From: Nocardiopsis endophytica
GTDB taxonomy: Bacteria; Actinomycetota; Actinomycetes; Streptosporangiales; Streptosporangiaceae
Direction of reading: 5' to 3'
DNA: 61,262 bases
Assembly: GCF_027706725.1 (NCBI RefSeq)
Contig: NZ_JAQFWQ010000037.1
Location: 1 to 61,262 of the forward strand
Under the pieces are notes generated by a model. The model was not told where the DNA came from. It was given only the letters and a program-made list of their open reading frames with translations, and did not search any database. Every line of letters starts with the position of its first letter. Position 1 is the first letter of the stretch. Shown piece after piece: positions 19,833 to 31,605 of the stretch. Made by a program: the position numbers and the translations under genes.

Positions 19833-20744
19833 GTGAGCGACCTGAGCGGACACCAGGGCACGTGGACCTTCGGCGCGGACGCGCTCCACATCGACTACGC
19901 GGACCGCTGGCGGGTGCACCGCCTGCTCCGCCTCCTGCGCCGCTGCTCCGTGCCCTACGCGGCGGTCGCCGGGGTGGACTTCCAGGCCGGCGCGGGCCGG
20001 AGGCGGTGGCGGCTGGCCGTGCGCCTGGCCGACGGCGCCGACCCCTTCGCGGCGAGCGTTCCCGGGGCGGAGGAGAAGGGCGACCCCTTCGAGCTGACCG
20101 GGCCGTCCGACACCGTCCTCACCGCCGAGTACCAGGCCGACCAGCTCCGCGTGCTCGCCGAGGGGGCCCAGACGACCGGGGCGGCCCCCGACCCCGGCGC
20201 GGTGGCGCGCTCACTGGTGCCCGCACCGCCCTTCAAGGCCTACTGCGACGGCGGCGAGGCGGTCTTCGACGGCGCGGAGGTGCGCCTGCACTGGAAGCGG
20301 CCGCGCGGCAGGGACGAGCAGCGCCGCGGCGGGCGGGTGCTGCCCCTCGACCGCCTGGTGCGCGTCGAGTGGGTGCCGGCCGACCAGGGAGGGTGGGCCG
20401 GGATCCGCTTCACCGTCGCCGGGGAGCCCTCCTCCGGGGGCTCCGTCCGCAAGGACCCGGCCGCGCTCGGGTCGCAGGACGGCCGCGAGCAGGCGCGCCT
20501 GCGCCTGCTGGCCGCGGTGGTCAACGCGCACCTGCCGACCGGGGCGGGCGCCGCCGCGGCCCTCGGTGATAGAGAAGGAGGGGCCCCGGAGCAGGTGGAG
20601 GCGCCGGCGCCGGACGCCGGGCCCCGCTCCGAACCGGAGGAGGTCTCCCGGCGCATCCGTGAGCTGGCCGCACTGCGCGACGACGGCCTCGTCACCGAGG
20701 AGGAGTTCGCCGCGAAGAAGGCCGAGCTGCTGAGGCGCCTGTAG
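19833..20744 (+). CDS. DUF4429 domain protein with C-terminal SHOCT domain
   Basis: The 303-residue soluble protein has two DUF4429-like beta modules. The first starts at GTWTFGADALHIDY, the second near FKAYCDGGEAVFDGAEVRLHW. The C-terminal SHOCT helix pair is RIRELAALRDDGLVTEEEFA plus KKAELL. SHOCT is a short oligomerisation module; the function of DUF4429 proteins is unknown, although they are common in actinomycetes. The GTG at 19833 gives a conventional N-terminus; an upstream GTG at 19806 would add nine residues. Confidence 0.85.
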   Translation: MSDLSGHQGTWTFGADALHIDYADRWRVHRLLRLLRRCSVPYAAVAGVDFQAGAGRRRWRLAVRLADGADPFAASVPGAEEKGDPFELTGPSDTVLTAEYQADQLRVLAEGAQTTGAAPDPGAVARSLVPAPPFKAYCDGGEAVFDGAEVRLHWKRPRGRDEQRRGGRVLPLDRLVRVEWVPADQGGWAGIRFTVAGEPSSGGSVRKDPAALGSQDGREQARLRLLAAVVNAHLPTGAGAAAALGDREGGAPEQVEAPAPDAGPRSEPEEVSRRIRELAALRDDGLVTEEEFAAKKAELLRRL

Positions 20745-20767
20745 CCCGACCCGGGGCCGACCTCTAG

Positions 20768-21766
<999 letters not shown>

Positions 21767-21882
21767 CCCCGCCCCCTTGACGCGATCCTGACGCGGCCCC
21801 GGGTCCGATCGGGGGCCGCGGCGGCGCGGGGCGGGCGGTGCGGATTAGGCTCGGGATCACGATCCGCGCAAGGAGGCTCACG

Positions 21883-22074
21883 ATGAAGGTCAAGGTCGAC
21901 TACGACCTCTGCGAGAGCAACGCCGTCTGCATGGGCATCCTGCCCGAGGTGTTCGAGGTCCGCGACGACGACAACCTCTACATCCTGCAGGAGGAGCCGC
22001 CCGAGGAGCTCCGCCCCAAGCTGGAGGAGGCCGTCCGGATGTGCCCCAAGCAGGCGCTGAGCCTGGAGGACTGA
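21883..22074 (+). CDS. 3Fe-4S-type ferredoxin
   Basis: The 63-residue protein has C10-x5-C16 and C54-P, the three-cysteine pattern of actinomycete 3Fe-4S ferredoxins that feed electrons to cytochromes P450. The second cysteine of a 4Fe-4S pattern is absent, as usual in this group. An AAGGAGG site precedes the ATG. No P450 gene is in the window; the probable electron donor, a FAD-dependent ferredoxin reductase, lies just beyond on the opposite strand. Confidence 0.93.
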   Translation: MKVKVDYDLCESNAVCMGILPEVFEVRDDDNLYILQEEPPEELRPKLEEAVRMCPKQALSLED

Positions 22075-22124
22075 GGGCGGCACCGGCAGAATCGGCAGAA
22101 CCGGCAGCACCCGCAGGACGGGCC

Positions 22125-22152
22125 GGGCGGCGGGCACCGCGGCGCGCCGCCC
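22125..22152. terminator. Hairpin between convergent ferredoxin and reductase genes
   Basis: GGGCGGCG-N12-CGCCGCCC is an 8-bp perfect stem in the 127-bp convergent gap. Just before it, three near-tandem copies of a CGGCAGAA(C)C-type nonamer occupy about 22083-22110. Confidence 0.5.
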
Positions 22153-22201
22153 GGGTACGACCGGGCCGGGGGCACCGCGCCCTACCCGGCCCTCCCCGGT
22201 C

Positions 22202-23416
22202 CTACCTGCCCGCCGCCTCCAGCGCGTCCTCCCAGGCGGTGCGCTCGGCCAGGAGCGGGCGGTAGCGCATCACCTTCGGCGTGGACTTCAGCCCCAGCAC
22301 CCCGATGAGCAGCCCCTCCCGCCCGAAGAAGGCGACGAACTTGCGCTCCTCGGGCGAGCCGTGCACGAACTCGACGGTGTCGGCGGGCGCGGCCTGCCCC
22401 AGCAGCTGGATCTTCCGCTTGTACTGGTCCGACCAGAAGTAGGGCACCGGGGCGTACTCCTCGGCGGCCCCCGACCCGGCCAGCAGGTTGCGCGCGGCCA
22501 CCCCCGCCTGCTCCCCGGCGTTGGTCCAGTGCTCCAGCCGCATCCGGCCGCCGTAGCGCGGGTGCGGGAAGTTCGCCAGGTCCCCGGCGGCGTAGACGTT
22601 CGGCACCGACGTGCGCCCGAGCGCGTCGCACTCCACGCCCCCGGCGCCGCCGGCCAGCGCGACCCCCGACCCCTCCAGCCACTCGGTGTTGAGGTCGACG
22701 CCCAGCCCGCAGACCACCACCGGCGCCTCCACGGCCGACCCGTCGGCCAGGCGCACCCGCTCCACGCGACCGCCCGCGCCCTCGTACCCGGACACCCACG
22801 TGCCCAGCCGGACGTCCACGCCGGTGTCGCGGTGCAGGTCGGTCAGGATCCGCCCGACGCGCGGGTCGACCGCACGGGTGAGCGGCGTCGGCGCCGCCTC
22901 GATCAGCACGACCTCCCGGCCGAGCGCCCGCGCGCTGGCCGCCACCTCGGCCCCGACGAACCCGGCGCCGACCACGGCGACGCGGTCGTACTTGTCCAGG
23001 TCGGCCCGGAGCGCCTCGGCGTCGGCCAGGGTGCGCAGCACGTGCACCCCGGCCAGGTCCGTGTCAGGGCGGCGGGCGCGCGCGCCGGTCGCCACGATCA
23101 CCCCGTCGCCCTGGACACGGGCGCCGTCGTCCAGCTCCACCGCCCGCTCCCCGGGCAGCAGCCGTGCGGCGGCCCGCCCCAGCCGCAGGTCGAGCCCGAG
23201 CGCCTCGAAGGCCGCGTCGTCGCGCAGCGCCACCCCGGCGCCGTCGCCGACGCCGGTCAGCACCTCCTTGGACAGGGGCGGCCGGGAGTAGGGGCGCTCG
23301 TCCTCCGCCCCGACGAGGATGATGCGGCCCTCGAAGCCGGCCTCGCGCAGGGATTCGGCGGCGTGCAGGCCGGCCATTCCCGCGCCCGCGATGACGACGT
23401 TGTCCATGTGGTCCAT
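22202..23416 (-). CDS. FAD-dependent ferredoxin reductase
   Basis: The 404-residue flavoprotein has an N-terminal FAD dinucleotide fold (VVIAGAGMAGLHA), an internal NAD(P)H fold (VAVVGAGFVGAEVA around residue 150) and the GDLANF motif near residue 270. A C-terminal dimer/interface domain follows. This is the rubredoxin/ferredoxin reductase type that passes electrons from NAD(P)H to a small ferredoxin and on to P450 or dioxygenases. It faces the 3Fe-4S ferredoxin gene, making a likely redox pair. The ATG giving MDHMDN is used; an ATG three codons later is possible. Confidence 0.92.
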   Translation of the reverse strand: MDHMDNVVIAGAGMAGLHAAESLREAGFEGRIILVGAEDERPYSRPPLSKEVLTGVGDGAGVALRDDAAFEALGLDLRLGRAAARLLPGERAVELDDGARVQGDGVIVATGARARRPDTDLAGVHVLRTLADAEALRADLDKYDRVAVVGAGFVGAEVAASARALGREVVLIEAAPTPLTRAVDPRVGRILTDLHRDTGVDVRLGTWVSGYEGAGGRVERVRLADGSAVEAPVVVCGLGVDLNTEWLEGSGVALAGGAGGVECDALGRTSVPNVYAAGDLANFPHPRYGGRMRLEHWTNAGEQAGVAARNLLAGSGAAEEYAPVPYFWSDQYKRKIQLLGQAAPADTVEFVHGSPEERKFVAFFGREGLLIGVLGLKSTPKVMRYRPLLAERTAWEDALEAAGR

Positions 23417-23498
23417 GGCTCCGCTCTGGATGTGGGGTGGTGGGGACCCGTCTCCACGATAGGCGCGCACCGGCGCCGCGGGGCGGGCGCCCGGGCCG

Positions 23499-24479
23499 CT
23501 AAAGCGGCCGGATCGCGCCGACCGGCTCGCCGCCGCCGAGCAGGTCCACGCTGAGCAGGTCGGCGACGGGGGAGACGTCGGCGCCCAGCTCCCGCAGGGC
23601 GGTGAGCCCGACCATGGCGCGGGCGCGGGTCTCGGCGTCGCCGTCGGAGACCTTGACCGCGACGGTGCGCCCCTCGGCGTCGGCGAGCACGATGACGCCC
23701 TCGGCGCCGATCTTGGAGACCGTGCCGGGCAGGTCGCGCATGATGCGGGTGTCGACGCGGCCCTCACCGGCCACGTACTCGGGGTGGGCGCGCATGGCCG
23801 CGATGACGGCCGCCTCGGGCGTGCCCTCCGGGGCCAGGGCCATGGCGCGGATGCCGCGCGCGAGCCCCTGCAGGGAGACGGCCATCTGCGGGGCGCCGCA
23901 GCCGTCCACGGCGGTGTGCGCGACCGGCTCGCCGCACAGCTCCTCGATGGTCTCCCGCACCATCGCCTGCAGCGGGTGGGCGGGGTCCAGGTAGTCGGCG
24001 GTGCTCCACCCCTGGGCGGCGCAGGCGGCGAGCATGGCCGCGTGCTTGCCCGAGCAGTTCATCAGCAGCCGGTCCGGCTCCCCGCCCGAGCGGAGCAGCG
24101 CGTCGCGGAACCGCCGCCCCATCGGCCAGTCGACCGGGCAGCGCAGGTCCTCGGGGGAGAGCCCGGCGTCGGCGAGCACCTTGCGGACGATGTCGGCGTG
24201 GATGTCCTGGCCGCTGTGGCTGCCGGCGGCGATGGCCAGCTCGGGGCCGGAGACCGGCGCCCCCGCGCGCAGTGCGGCGAGCGCCTGGAAGGGCTTGGCG
24301 GCCGACCGGGGGAACATGGGGGCCTCGACCGGCCCGCGCGCGTACCCGGGTGCGCCGTCCGCGGTGAGGCCGATGACGGCGCCGTAGTGCACGCCCTCAC
24401 GGAATCCGGAGCGCACGACCTCGGCGAGCGGCACGTACGCGGGCAGCGGGGACGACGGGTGGGACACCAGGCCCTCCAT
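23499..24479 (-). CDS. Asparaginase (AnsA/ReAII-like family)
   Basis: The 326-residue protein belongs to the Rhizobium-type L-asparaginase II family, distinct from the E. coli fold. Family segments are FPRSAAKPFQALA, AAGSHSGQ, NCSGKHAAMLA and HTAVDGCGAPQ. The cysteine and lysine of SGKHAAM and VDGCGAP are conserved in members that bind zinc. It hydrolyses asparagine to aspartate. An in-frame TTG lies three codons upstream of the ATG; neither has a clear ribosome site, so the mRNA may be leaderless. It is divergent from the exonuclease gene. Confidence 0.88.
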   Translation of the reverse strand: MEGLVSHPSSPLPAYVPLAEVVRSGFREGVHYGAVIGLTADGAPGYARGPVEAPMFPRSAAKPFQALAALRAGAPVSGPELAIAAGSHSGQDIHADIVRKVLADAGLSPEDLRCPVDWPMGRRFRDALLRSGGEPDRLLMNCSGKHAAMLAACAAQGWSTADYLDPAHPLQAMVRETIEELCGEPVAHTAVDGCGAPQMAVSLQGLARGIRAMALAPEGTPEAAVIAAMRAHPEYVAGEGRVDTRIMRDLPGTVSKIGAEGVIVLADAEGRTVAVKVSDGDAETRARAMVGLTALRELGADVSPVADLLSVDLLGGGEPVGAIRPL

Positions 24480-24624
24480 TCGCGACAAAATCGGACAGAC
24501 GGCTCAACGTTATGCGCCGCGGCTCTCTTCCCGCACCCGTCGCACGGGTGCCGTAGGGTCGGGCAGCGGCGCGGCGCCGCCGGTCGGGGCGCCGTGACGG
24601 GTTCTACGGGGGAGGACGTTCCGC

Positions 24625-25566
24625 ATGCTGGAGTGGATGAGGGCAGGGCGCCCGCGTACGCGCGGGGCGGTCGCGCACGGGGCGCTGTCCCGTGTGCGGG
24701 GCGGGTCCGCCCTTCCGGCGCGCGGTCTGGAGTACGCCGTCCTCGACGTGGAGACCACCGGGCTGGACCCCGCCGCCGGTGCGCGGGTGTGCGAGATCGC
24801 GGTGGTGCGGATGCGCGGCGACGGCACGGTGCTGCGCGAGTTCAGCACCCTGGTCGACCCGGGCGCCCCGATGCGCGGGCGCGAGTTCCACGGCATCACC
24901 GACGGGGACGCCGCGGGGGCGCCGCGCGTCGGCGCACTGGCCGGGGAGCTGGCAGGGCTGTTCTCGGGAGCCGTGGTCGTCGGGCACAACCTGGACTTCG
25001 AGGCGGCGTTCCTCGCCTCCGAGCTGGTCCCGGCGGGGCTGCCCGAAGGGGTCCCGGGACTGTGCACGCTCCGTGCGCTGCGCTCCCAGGTCGACCTGGA
25101 CCGGTACTCGCTGCCGCGGGCGAGCCTGGCGCTCAACGGCCACTGGCCGTCGGGGCAGCACACGGCGCTGGGCGACGCGCGCGCGTGCGCCCGCATCCTG
25201 GCGGAGATGCTGAACACGGCACCGGGAGAGCTGTACTACACCGGGCCCGCCCCGCGTGACCTGGTGGCCGAAGGGCCCGGCCCCGAAGGGCGGGGCGGGG
25301 AGCAGGGCGGCCCGGTCCGCCTGAAGAGCCGGACGGCGGCCAAGGGGGCGCTCCCCGTGGCGACGGTGTGGCCCCGCCGGTGGCGTCCGCAGGAGCTCCC
25401 GGCGGAGCTGTGCGGCGGCGCGTTCAGCGACACCGACCGTGCGGCCGCGCTGAAGGCGGCCCGTGAGCGCGGCCGGCGCCGCGAGGCCGCCGCGGGCGCC
25501 GCGGCGCTGGCCGGGGCCGTGGCCGCCGCAGGGGCGGCCCGCTCCCTGCTGCGCGTGCTGCGCTGA
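24625..25566 (+). CDS. DEDDh 3'-5' exonuclease (DnaQ epsilon-like)
   Basis: The 313-residue protein has an exonuclease domain at about residues 36-190 with D41-x-E43 (LDVETTG), the second aspartate in GHNLDFE, and histidine/aspartate in HTALGDA, the DEDDh set. Such domains remove 3' nucleotides from DNA or RNA in proofreading or repair. The 120-residue tail is basic, Ala/Arg-rich and without a known domain; it ends in a hydrophobic Ala/Gly run. GGGGGAGG precedes the ATG. A 66-bp palindromic element follows, in the convergent gap. Confidence 0.88.
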   Translation: MLEWMRAGRPRTRGAVAHGALSRVRGGSALPARGLEYAVLDVETTGLDPAAGARVCEIAVVRMRGDGTVLREFSTLVDPGAPMRGREFHGITDGDAAGAPRVGALAGELAGLFSGAVVVGHNLDFEAAFLASELVPAGLPEGVPGLCTLRALRSQVDLDRYSLPRASLALNGHWPSGQHTALGDARACARILAEMLNTAPGELYYTGPAPRDLVAEGPGPEGRGGEQGGPVRLKSRTAAKGALPVATVWPRRWRPQELPAELCGGAFSDTDRAAALKAARERGRRREAAAGAAALAGAVAAAGAARSLLRVLR

Positions 25567-25690
25567 GGCCGGGGCGGCCCGGGGAGCACACGGATCGCCG
25601 GGGTCGTGTGCGAAGTGATTGTGTGCGAGCCGTATGACATCACTGAAAGCGTCGGCAGCGTCACTCCCCGCAACGCCTAGCGCGCCTCCC

Positions 25691-25756
25691 GCGATGATCT
25701 CGACGAGAGTGCCGTCAAAACCGCCGAAATGGCGGCACTTTCGTCGAGATCATCGC
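25691..25756. repeat. 66-bp palindromic element R66, copy 1
   Basis: The 16-bp arms GCGATGATCTCGACGA and TCGTCGAGATCATCGC are perfect inverses around an inner AGTGCCG/CGGCACT stem. It matches the 66-bp element at 55038 at 55 of 66 positions with no gap. It sits in a convergent gap, so it may terminate transcription on both sides. Confidence 0.85.
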
Positions 25757-25765
25757 CGCGGGGGC

Positions 25766-25954
25766 TCAGATCCCGGACAGGGCCAGGAAGAAGGCGATGA
25801 TCAGCGCGCTCCCGCCCACCGTGGTGAGGGTGGCGCGCCCGGCCTCGGTGAGGCGGGCGGGGAGCACGGCCAGGGCCGGGTAGAAGCGGATCACACGGTT
25901 GGTCATGGCGACGGCGACCAGCACGGCGCCGACGAAGAGGAGGACGAGGGACAC
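25766..25954 (-). CDS. Small two-helix membrane protein
   Basis: With the GTG at 25954 this is a 62-residue protein made of two hydrophobic helices (SLVLLFVGAVLVAVAM and ALIIAFFLAL) joined by a short basic loop. An ATG at 26017 would add 21 Pro-rich residues. No family is recognised. It ends 10 bp from the R66 palindrome. Confidence 0.55.
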   Translation of the reverse strand: MSLVLLFVGAVLVAVAMTNRVIRFYPALAVLPARLTEAGRATLTTVGGSALIIAFFLALSGI

Positions 25955-26056
25955 GTCGGGACAGGCCTTCTCGGGGAGGGGAGGGGCGGGCGGTGTGCGC
26001 GCCCGATTGTCGCGCATTCGCCTCGCTTGCGGGAGGGGGCGCCGTGTCCCGCGGGG

Positions 26057-26716
26057 TTAGGGGCGGTCCCCGACTGCCCCGTTCGCCTCGTGCGCGCCGT
26101 TCGTCCGGTCCGTGCGGGGCTCGGCCGCGCCGAGCGCGCGCAGGGTGAAGGACGTCACCAGCGCGTGCGCCTCCTCCACCGAGGTCTCCCCGCGCAGGAT
26201 GGGCACCCGCTGGGCCCCGATCATCGCCAGCACCAGCCGGGCGGTGGCCGCCACCGGCTCCCCGGTGAACGCGCCCTCCTTGGTCCCGTGCCGCAGGACC
26301 TCCTCCAGCAGCTGCTGCATGGGCTCCACGTGGTCGGCCAGGCGCTGGTAGGCGTCCGGCCCCAGGCTGGCGCCGAGCTCGGCGGCCGGGGGGTGGGGAT
26401 GCTCGGCGATCGCCTCCAGCTGGAGGCGGACGAAGGCCGACAGCCGGTCGGTGGGCTCCGGGACGCCGTGCAGCTCGGTCCGGTAGCGCTCCATGAAGTC
26501 GGCGGTGGCCTCGTCGGCGAAGGCGAGCAGCAGCGCCGCCTTGTCGGGGAAGTAGTTGTACAGGGCCGTCCGGGTGATGCCCGCCCGCGCGGCGACCTCG
26601 GTCATGGAGATGTCGTCGATGCCCTCGGTCCGGGTCAGCTCGGCGACCGCCTCCAGAATGCGCTCACGCGTCTGGGCCCGGTGGGCGGCGATGGTCGGCG
26701 CGGAGATCTTGGGCAT
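26057..26716 (-). CDS. TetR family transcriptional regulator
   Basis: The 219-residue regulator has an N-terminal TetR helix-turn-helix: RERILEAVAELTRTEGIDDI, then MTEVAARAGITRTALYNYFP. A helical ligand domain and a polar, probably disordered C-terminal tail of about 25 residues follow. It is transcribed in the same direction as the heme oxygenase gene, 382 bp downstream of it. A perfect CTGACA-N3-TGTCAG dyad before the heme oxygenase gene is a candidate operator, which would make this the regulator of that gene; inference only. Confidence 0.9.
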   Translation of the reverse strand: MPKISAPTIAAHRAQTRERILEAVAELTRTEGIDDISMTEVAARAGITRTALYNYFPDKAALLLAFADEATADFMERYRTELHGVPEPTDRLSAFVRLQLEAIAEHPHPPAAELGASLGPDAYQRLADHVEPMQQLLEEVLRHGTKEGAFTGEPVAATARLVLAMIGAQRVPILRGETSVEEAHALVTSFTLRALGAAEPRTDRTNGAHEANGAVGDRP

Positions 26717-27098
26717 GCCCCCATGGTCGCACGGCGGAGGGCGGGGCGGGCGGCGTCGGACCGAGGCGGGAGGCGGCCTGACGGCGTCGGCGGCGGCCGC
26801 ACCGGCTCGGCCGGGGGTGCTCCTGTCCTGGTCGGTGTCCTCCCGGCATGGGGCGATGGGGCCGGACCGGTCCGCGAGGACGGAGCTCCCGCCGCACCCG
26901 GGGGACCGCCCGGGGCCGGACGGGGGAGCGCGCCTCCAGGTGTGCCGCCGGTGGATCAGGCATGCCGCCGGCGGGCTCGGCGGGATGGGGCGTGGGCCGG
27001 TCGAACGGCGGCGGGGCCGCCTGCGGCGTCCGGCGTGCGGGCGCCCAGGAGGGCGCCGGGCGGCGCCGTCCCCGCCGCCCGGTGCCCCGTGCGGCCGC
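26717..27098. other. 382-bp gap without a recognised gene
   Basis: GC-rich sequence between the heme oxygenase stop and the TetR start. Open frames here lack start context and protein-like composition. It should hold the TetR promoter, but no box stands out. Confidence 0.4.
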
Positions 27099-27755
27099 TC
27101 AGGCGGCCGCGCCGGACGCGTGGCGGCGTCCGAGGTCGGCCAGGACCTCCGTGTTGAGCTGGTAGGCCAAGCCGGTCTCGCGGATCATCGCCCGCCGCGC
27201 GGTCTCGTCCAGGTCGAGGGCGTCCAGGCGGGCCCGGTAGGCCTCTTTGAACCGGGGCAGGCTGCCCAGCGCCGAGAAGTCGTAGAACGCCGTCCCCTCG
27301 CCGCGGGGGAGGGAGTAGGCCCGTGCCGCCGCCTTGGCGATGAACTGGCCGCCGGACACGTCGCCCATGTAGCGGGTGTAGTGGTGCGCCACGTACCCGG
27401 CCGGGTCGTCGGCCATCTGCCGGATGCGCGCGGCGTAGGTGGCGGTGGGCGGTGTGGGGGAGACGCGCCGCGCCCAGTCGGGTCCGTACAGGGCCTCCAG
27501 GTCCCGCTCCAGGGCGGGCACGCGGAACAGCAGCGGGTCGACGAACGGTCCGGCCAGGGGGTCGTCGGCCAGGGCCCGGCCGACCTCTTCCAGGGCGGTG
27601 TAGGCGAAGTAGTGCTGGGCGGTCATCGCGGCGTACCCGTCCACGGGCATCGCCCCGTCGAGCAGCGCGCGGGTGAACCCGTGCTCCTCGGCCTCCCCGT
27701 GCGCCTGCCAGGTGGCGGCCTTGAGCCGCTCGGAGAAGCGCCCGTCCTCCACCAT
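27099..27755 (-). CDS. hmuO: Biliverdin-producing heme oxygenase
   Basis: The 218-residue helical enzyme opens heme to biliverdin, carbon monoxide and iron. The proximal heme ligand is H19 in ATWQAHGEAE, and the distal helix is YMGDVSGGQFIAK with the glycine pair that contacts heme. Length matches bacterial HmuO/HO proteins. It provides iron from heme. A dyad lies 44 bp upstream, likely a TetR-type operator. No heme uptake genes are adjacent. Confidence 0.93.
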   Translation of the reverse strand: MVEDGRFSERLKAATWQAHGEAEEHGFTRALLDGAMPVDGYAAMTAQHYFAYTALEEVGRALADDPLAGPFVDPLLFRVPALERDLEALYGPDWARRVSPTPPTATYAARIRQMADDPAGYVAHHYTRYMGDVSGGQFIAKAAARAYSLPRGEGTAFYDFSALGSLPRFKEAYRARLDALDLDETARRAMIRETGLAYQLNTEVLADLGRRHASGAAA

Positions 27756-27798
27756 CGGTCTCCCTTCCCGCGGCGGGAGCGGTCGGCCCGCCCGTTTT

Positions 27799-27813
27799 CT
27801 GACATCTTGTCAG
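27799..27813. promoter_or_regulatory. Dyad CTGACA-N3-TGTCAG before hmuO
   Basis: CTGACATCTTGTCAG has perfect 6-bp arms. It lies 44 bp upstream of hmuO in the divergent promoter region and is a plausible site for the nearby TetR protein. Confidence 0.5.
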
Positions 27814-27840
27814 CACGATGGTGACGGGTGTCAAGACCGA

Positions 27841-27857
27841 TACGACGCACTGTCGTA
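27841..27857. promoter_or_regulatory. Dyad TACGAC-N5-GTCGTA with adjacent TATAAG
   Basis: TACGACGCACTGTCGTA has perfect 6-bp arms and overlaps a TATAAG that could be a -10 box for the rightward signalling operon. A second regulator site or promoter element is likely here. Confidence 0.4.
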
Positions 27858-28068
27858 TAAGTCTCGGCGGATTCTCAGGTGCCCAGGCGGCACGTGGGCC
27901 GGGGCGGGGGCGCGGGGTGGCCGTGGCCGGTATTCTTGCCCGGGACGGTGGCGCAGACCTGGCGAAACAGGAGGAAGCGGACCGGTCGGACATGAACCGG
28001 GGAACGCCCGGCGGCCGACCGTGCGTTAGCACGTGCAGTGGCGGCCCGCGAGGCGGTGACACTATCGT

Positions 28069-28098
28069 TTGTCTGCCGCGACGAGGGGCGGCAGACAA
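28069..28098 (+). promoter_or_regulatory. Long perfect inverted repeat before the signalling operon
   Basis: TTGTCTGCCGC-N8-GCGGCAGACAA has 11-bp perfect arms and ends 25 bp before the GTG start. It could be an operator or a leader stem-loop in the transcript. The remaining part of the 368-bp gap shows no gene. Confidence 0.5.
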
Positions 28099-28123
28099 TG
28101 CCAGCGAATCAGGACTTGGGGCA

Positions 28124-29337
28124 GTGACCGTGACGCGATCCGAACCAGCGGGGCCGGCCGGCGCCGATGCCGCCGCCTCGGCGCCGGCGGTCGCCTCGGT
28201 CGACGTCCTGCTGGTCGAGGACGACGCCCAGGACGCCTTCCTGGTCGAGGAGCTGCTCGCCGACACCGACCTGGACTGCCGCATCACCTGGGTGCGCACC
28301 TACGCCGAGGCGCGCGAGGCGCTGCCCTCCTTCCGCGGCTGCGTGCTGCTCGACCTCAACCTGCCCGACGCCGACGGCATGCCGCTGCTGCGCAAGGTGC
28401 TCGACGCCGCCCGCTCGGCCGCCGTGGTCGTGCTCACCGGCCTGGACGACGAGCACGAGGGCGTGGCCTCGGTCGCCGCCGGCGCCCAGGACTACCTGGT
28501 CAAGGGCCAGGTCGACGGCTCCCTGCTGGCGCGCAGCCTGCGCTACTCGGTCGAGCGCCAGCGCGCCGACGAGAACGCCCGCCAGCTCCGCGAGGCCGAG
28601 CTCTACGCGCGCGAGAACATGCGCCTGGAGCGCGGCCTGCTCCCGCAGGTGCTGCTGGACGCCTCGCCCCTGTCGCACCGCACCTTCTACCGGCCCGGCC
28701 GCAAGCGCGCCCTGGTCGGCGGCGACTTCTACGACGCCGTGGAGAAGGACGGCACCACCCACGTCATCGTCGGCGACGTCAGCGGGCACGGCCCCGACGA
28801 GGCCGCCCTGGGCGTGCAGCTCCGCATCGCCTGGCGGGCCCTGGTCATGGGCGGCGTCGACGAGCGGCGGCTGCTGCCCTCGCTGGAGCAGATCCTCGTC
28901 AGCGAGCGCGCCCAGGAGGAGATGTACGCCACCCTGTGCCAGGTCAGCCTGGACACCGGGGCCGAGAGCGCCCGCATCCGCCAGTTCGGCCACCCGCCGC
29001 CGCTGGTCATCACCGACGGCAAGGTCGCCGAGGTGGAGGCCTCCCCGCACCCGCCGCTGGGGGTCTTCCCCGAGTCCGAGACCGAGGTGGAGGAGTTCGC
29101 GCTGCCGCGCGGGGCCACCCTGATGCTCTACACCGACGGCCTCGTCGACGCCTACGACGGCGGGCCGCCCGCGCGCCTGGAGGTCGCCGGGCTGCGCCGC
29201 ATCCTGTCCGGCCTGCTGGAGGCCGGGACCTCGGTGGTCGACGTGCCCGAGCGGGTCGTCGACGAGGCCGAGCGGCACAACGGCGGACCGCTGCAGGACG
29301 ACGTGGCCATGCTGCTGGTCACCCATGGGAGCGCCCG

Positions 29338-29341
<4 letters not shown>
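28124..29341 (+). CDS. Response regulator with PP2C (SpoIIE/RsbU-type) phosphatase output
   Basis: The 405-residue protein has a receiver domain (residues 25-145; acidic pocket E32-D33-D34, phospho-acceptor D77 in [11 protein letters not shown], lysine in YLVKG). A short coiled coil and a PP2C-type SpoIIE phosphatase domain follow ([40 protein letters not shown]). Such proteins switch anti-sigma factor antagonists by dephosphorylation when the receiver is phosphorylated. Two GTG codons are possible; the first is used. The stop overlaps the next gene's TTG start, so it is translationally coupled to the kinase. Confidence 0.92.
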
Positions 29342-31134
<1,793 letters not shown>

Positions 31135-31139
31135 AGACG

Positions 31140-31586
31140 ATGAGCGAGGTCACTTTGGTGCAACCCATAGAGGTGCTGCTGGTCGAAGACGACCCCGGCG
31201 ACGTCCTCATGACCAAGGAGGCGTTCGAGGAGCACAAGGTGGGCAACCGCCTGCACGTCGTCTCCGACGGGGTGGAGGCCCTGCGGTTCCTGCGCCGCGA
31301 GGGCGAGTACGCCGACGCGCCGCGCCCGCACCTGATCCTGCTCGACCTCAACCTGCCCCGCAAGGACGGCCGCGAGGTGCTGGAGGAGGTCAAGGGCGAC
31401 GAGTCGCTCGCGCACATCCCGATCGTCGTGCTGACCACCTCCGAGGCCGAGGAGGACATCCTGCGCTCCTACCGGCTGCACGCCAACGCCTACGTCGCCA
31501 AACCGGTCGACTTCGAGCAGTTCATCCAAGTGGTCCGGCAGATCGATGACTTCTTCGTCACCGTGGTGCGGCTGCCCAAGGGCTGA
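31140..31586 (+). CDS. Single-domain response regulator (Rcp1-like)
   Basis: The 148-residue stand-alone receiver has acidic residues E16, D17, D18, phospho-acceptor D69 in [11 protein letters not shown], and K121 in YVAKPVD. The FFVTVVRLP tail is typical of the cyanobacterial-phytochrome partner Rcp1 group, which lacks an output domain and works as a phospho-relay or protein-binding switch. It starts five bases after the kinase stop, so the three genes form one operon. Confidence 0.92.
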   Translation: MSEVTLVQPIEVLLVEDDPGDVLMTKEAFEEHKVGNRLHVVSDGVEALRFLRREGEYADAPRPHLILLDLNLPRKDGREVLEEVKGDESLAHIPIVVLTTSEAEEDILRSYRLHANAYVAKPVDFEQFIQVVRQIDDFFVTVVRLPKG

Positions 31587-31605
31587 TCTGCAATACGGTG
31601 GTGCC

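Noticed and set aside
26717-27098. Small gene in the gap between heme oxygenase and TetR
   Set aside because: Frames here lack start signals and have the Arg/Gly/Pro composition of GC-rich non-coding DNA.
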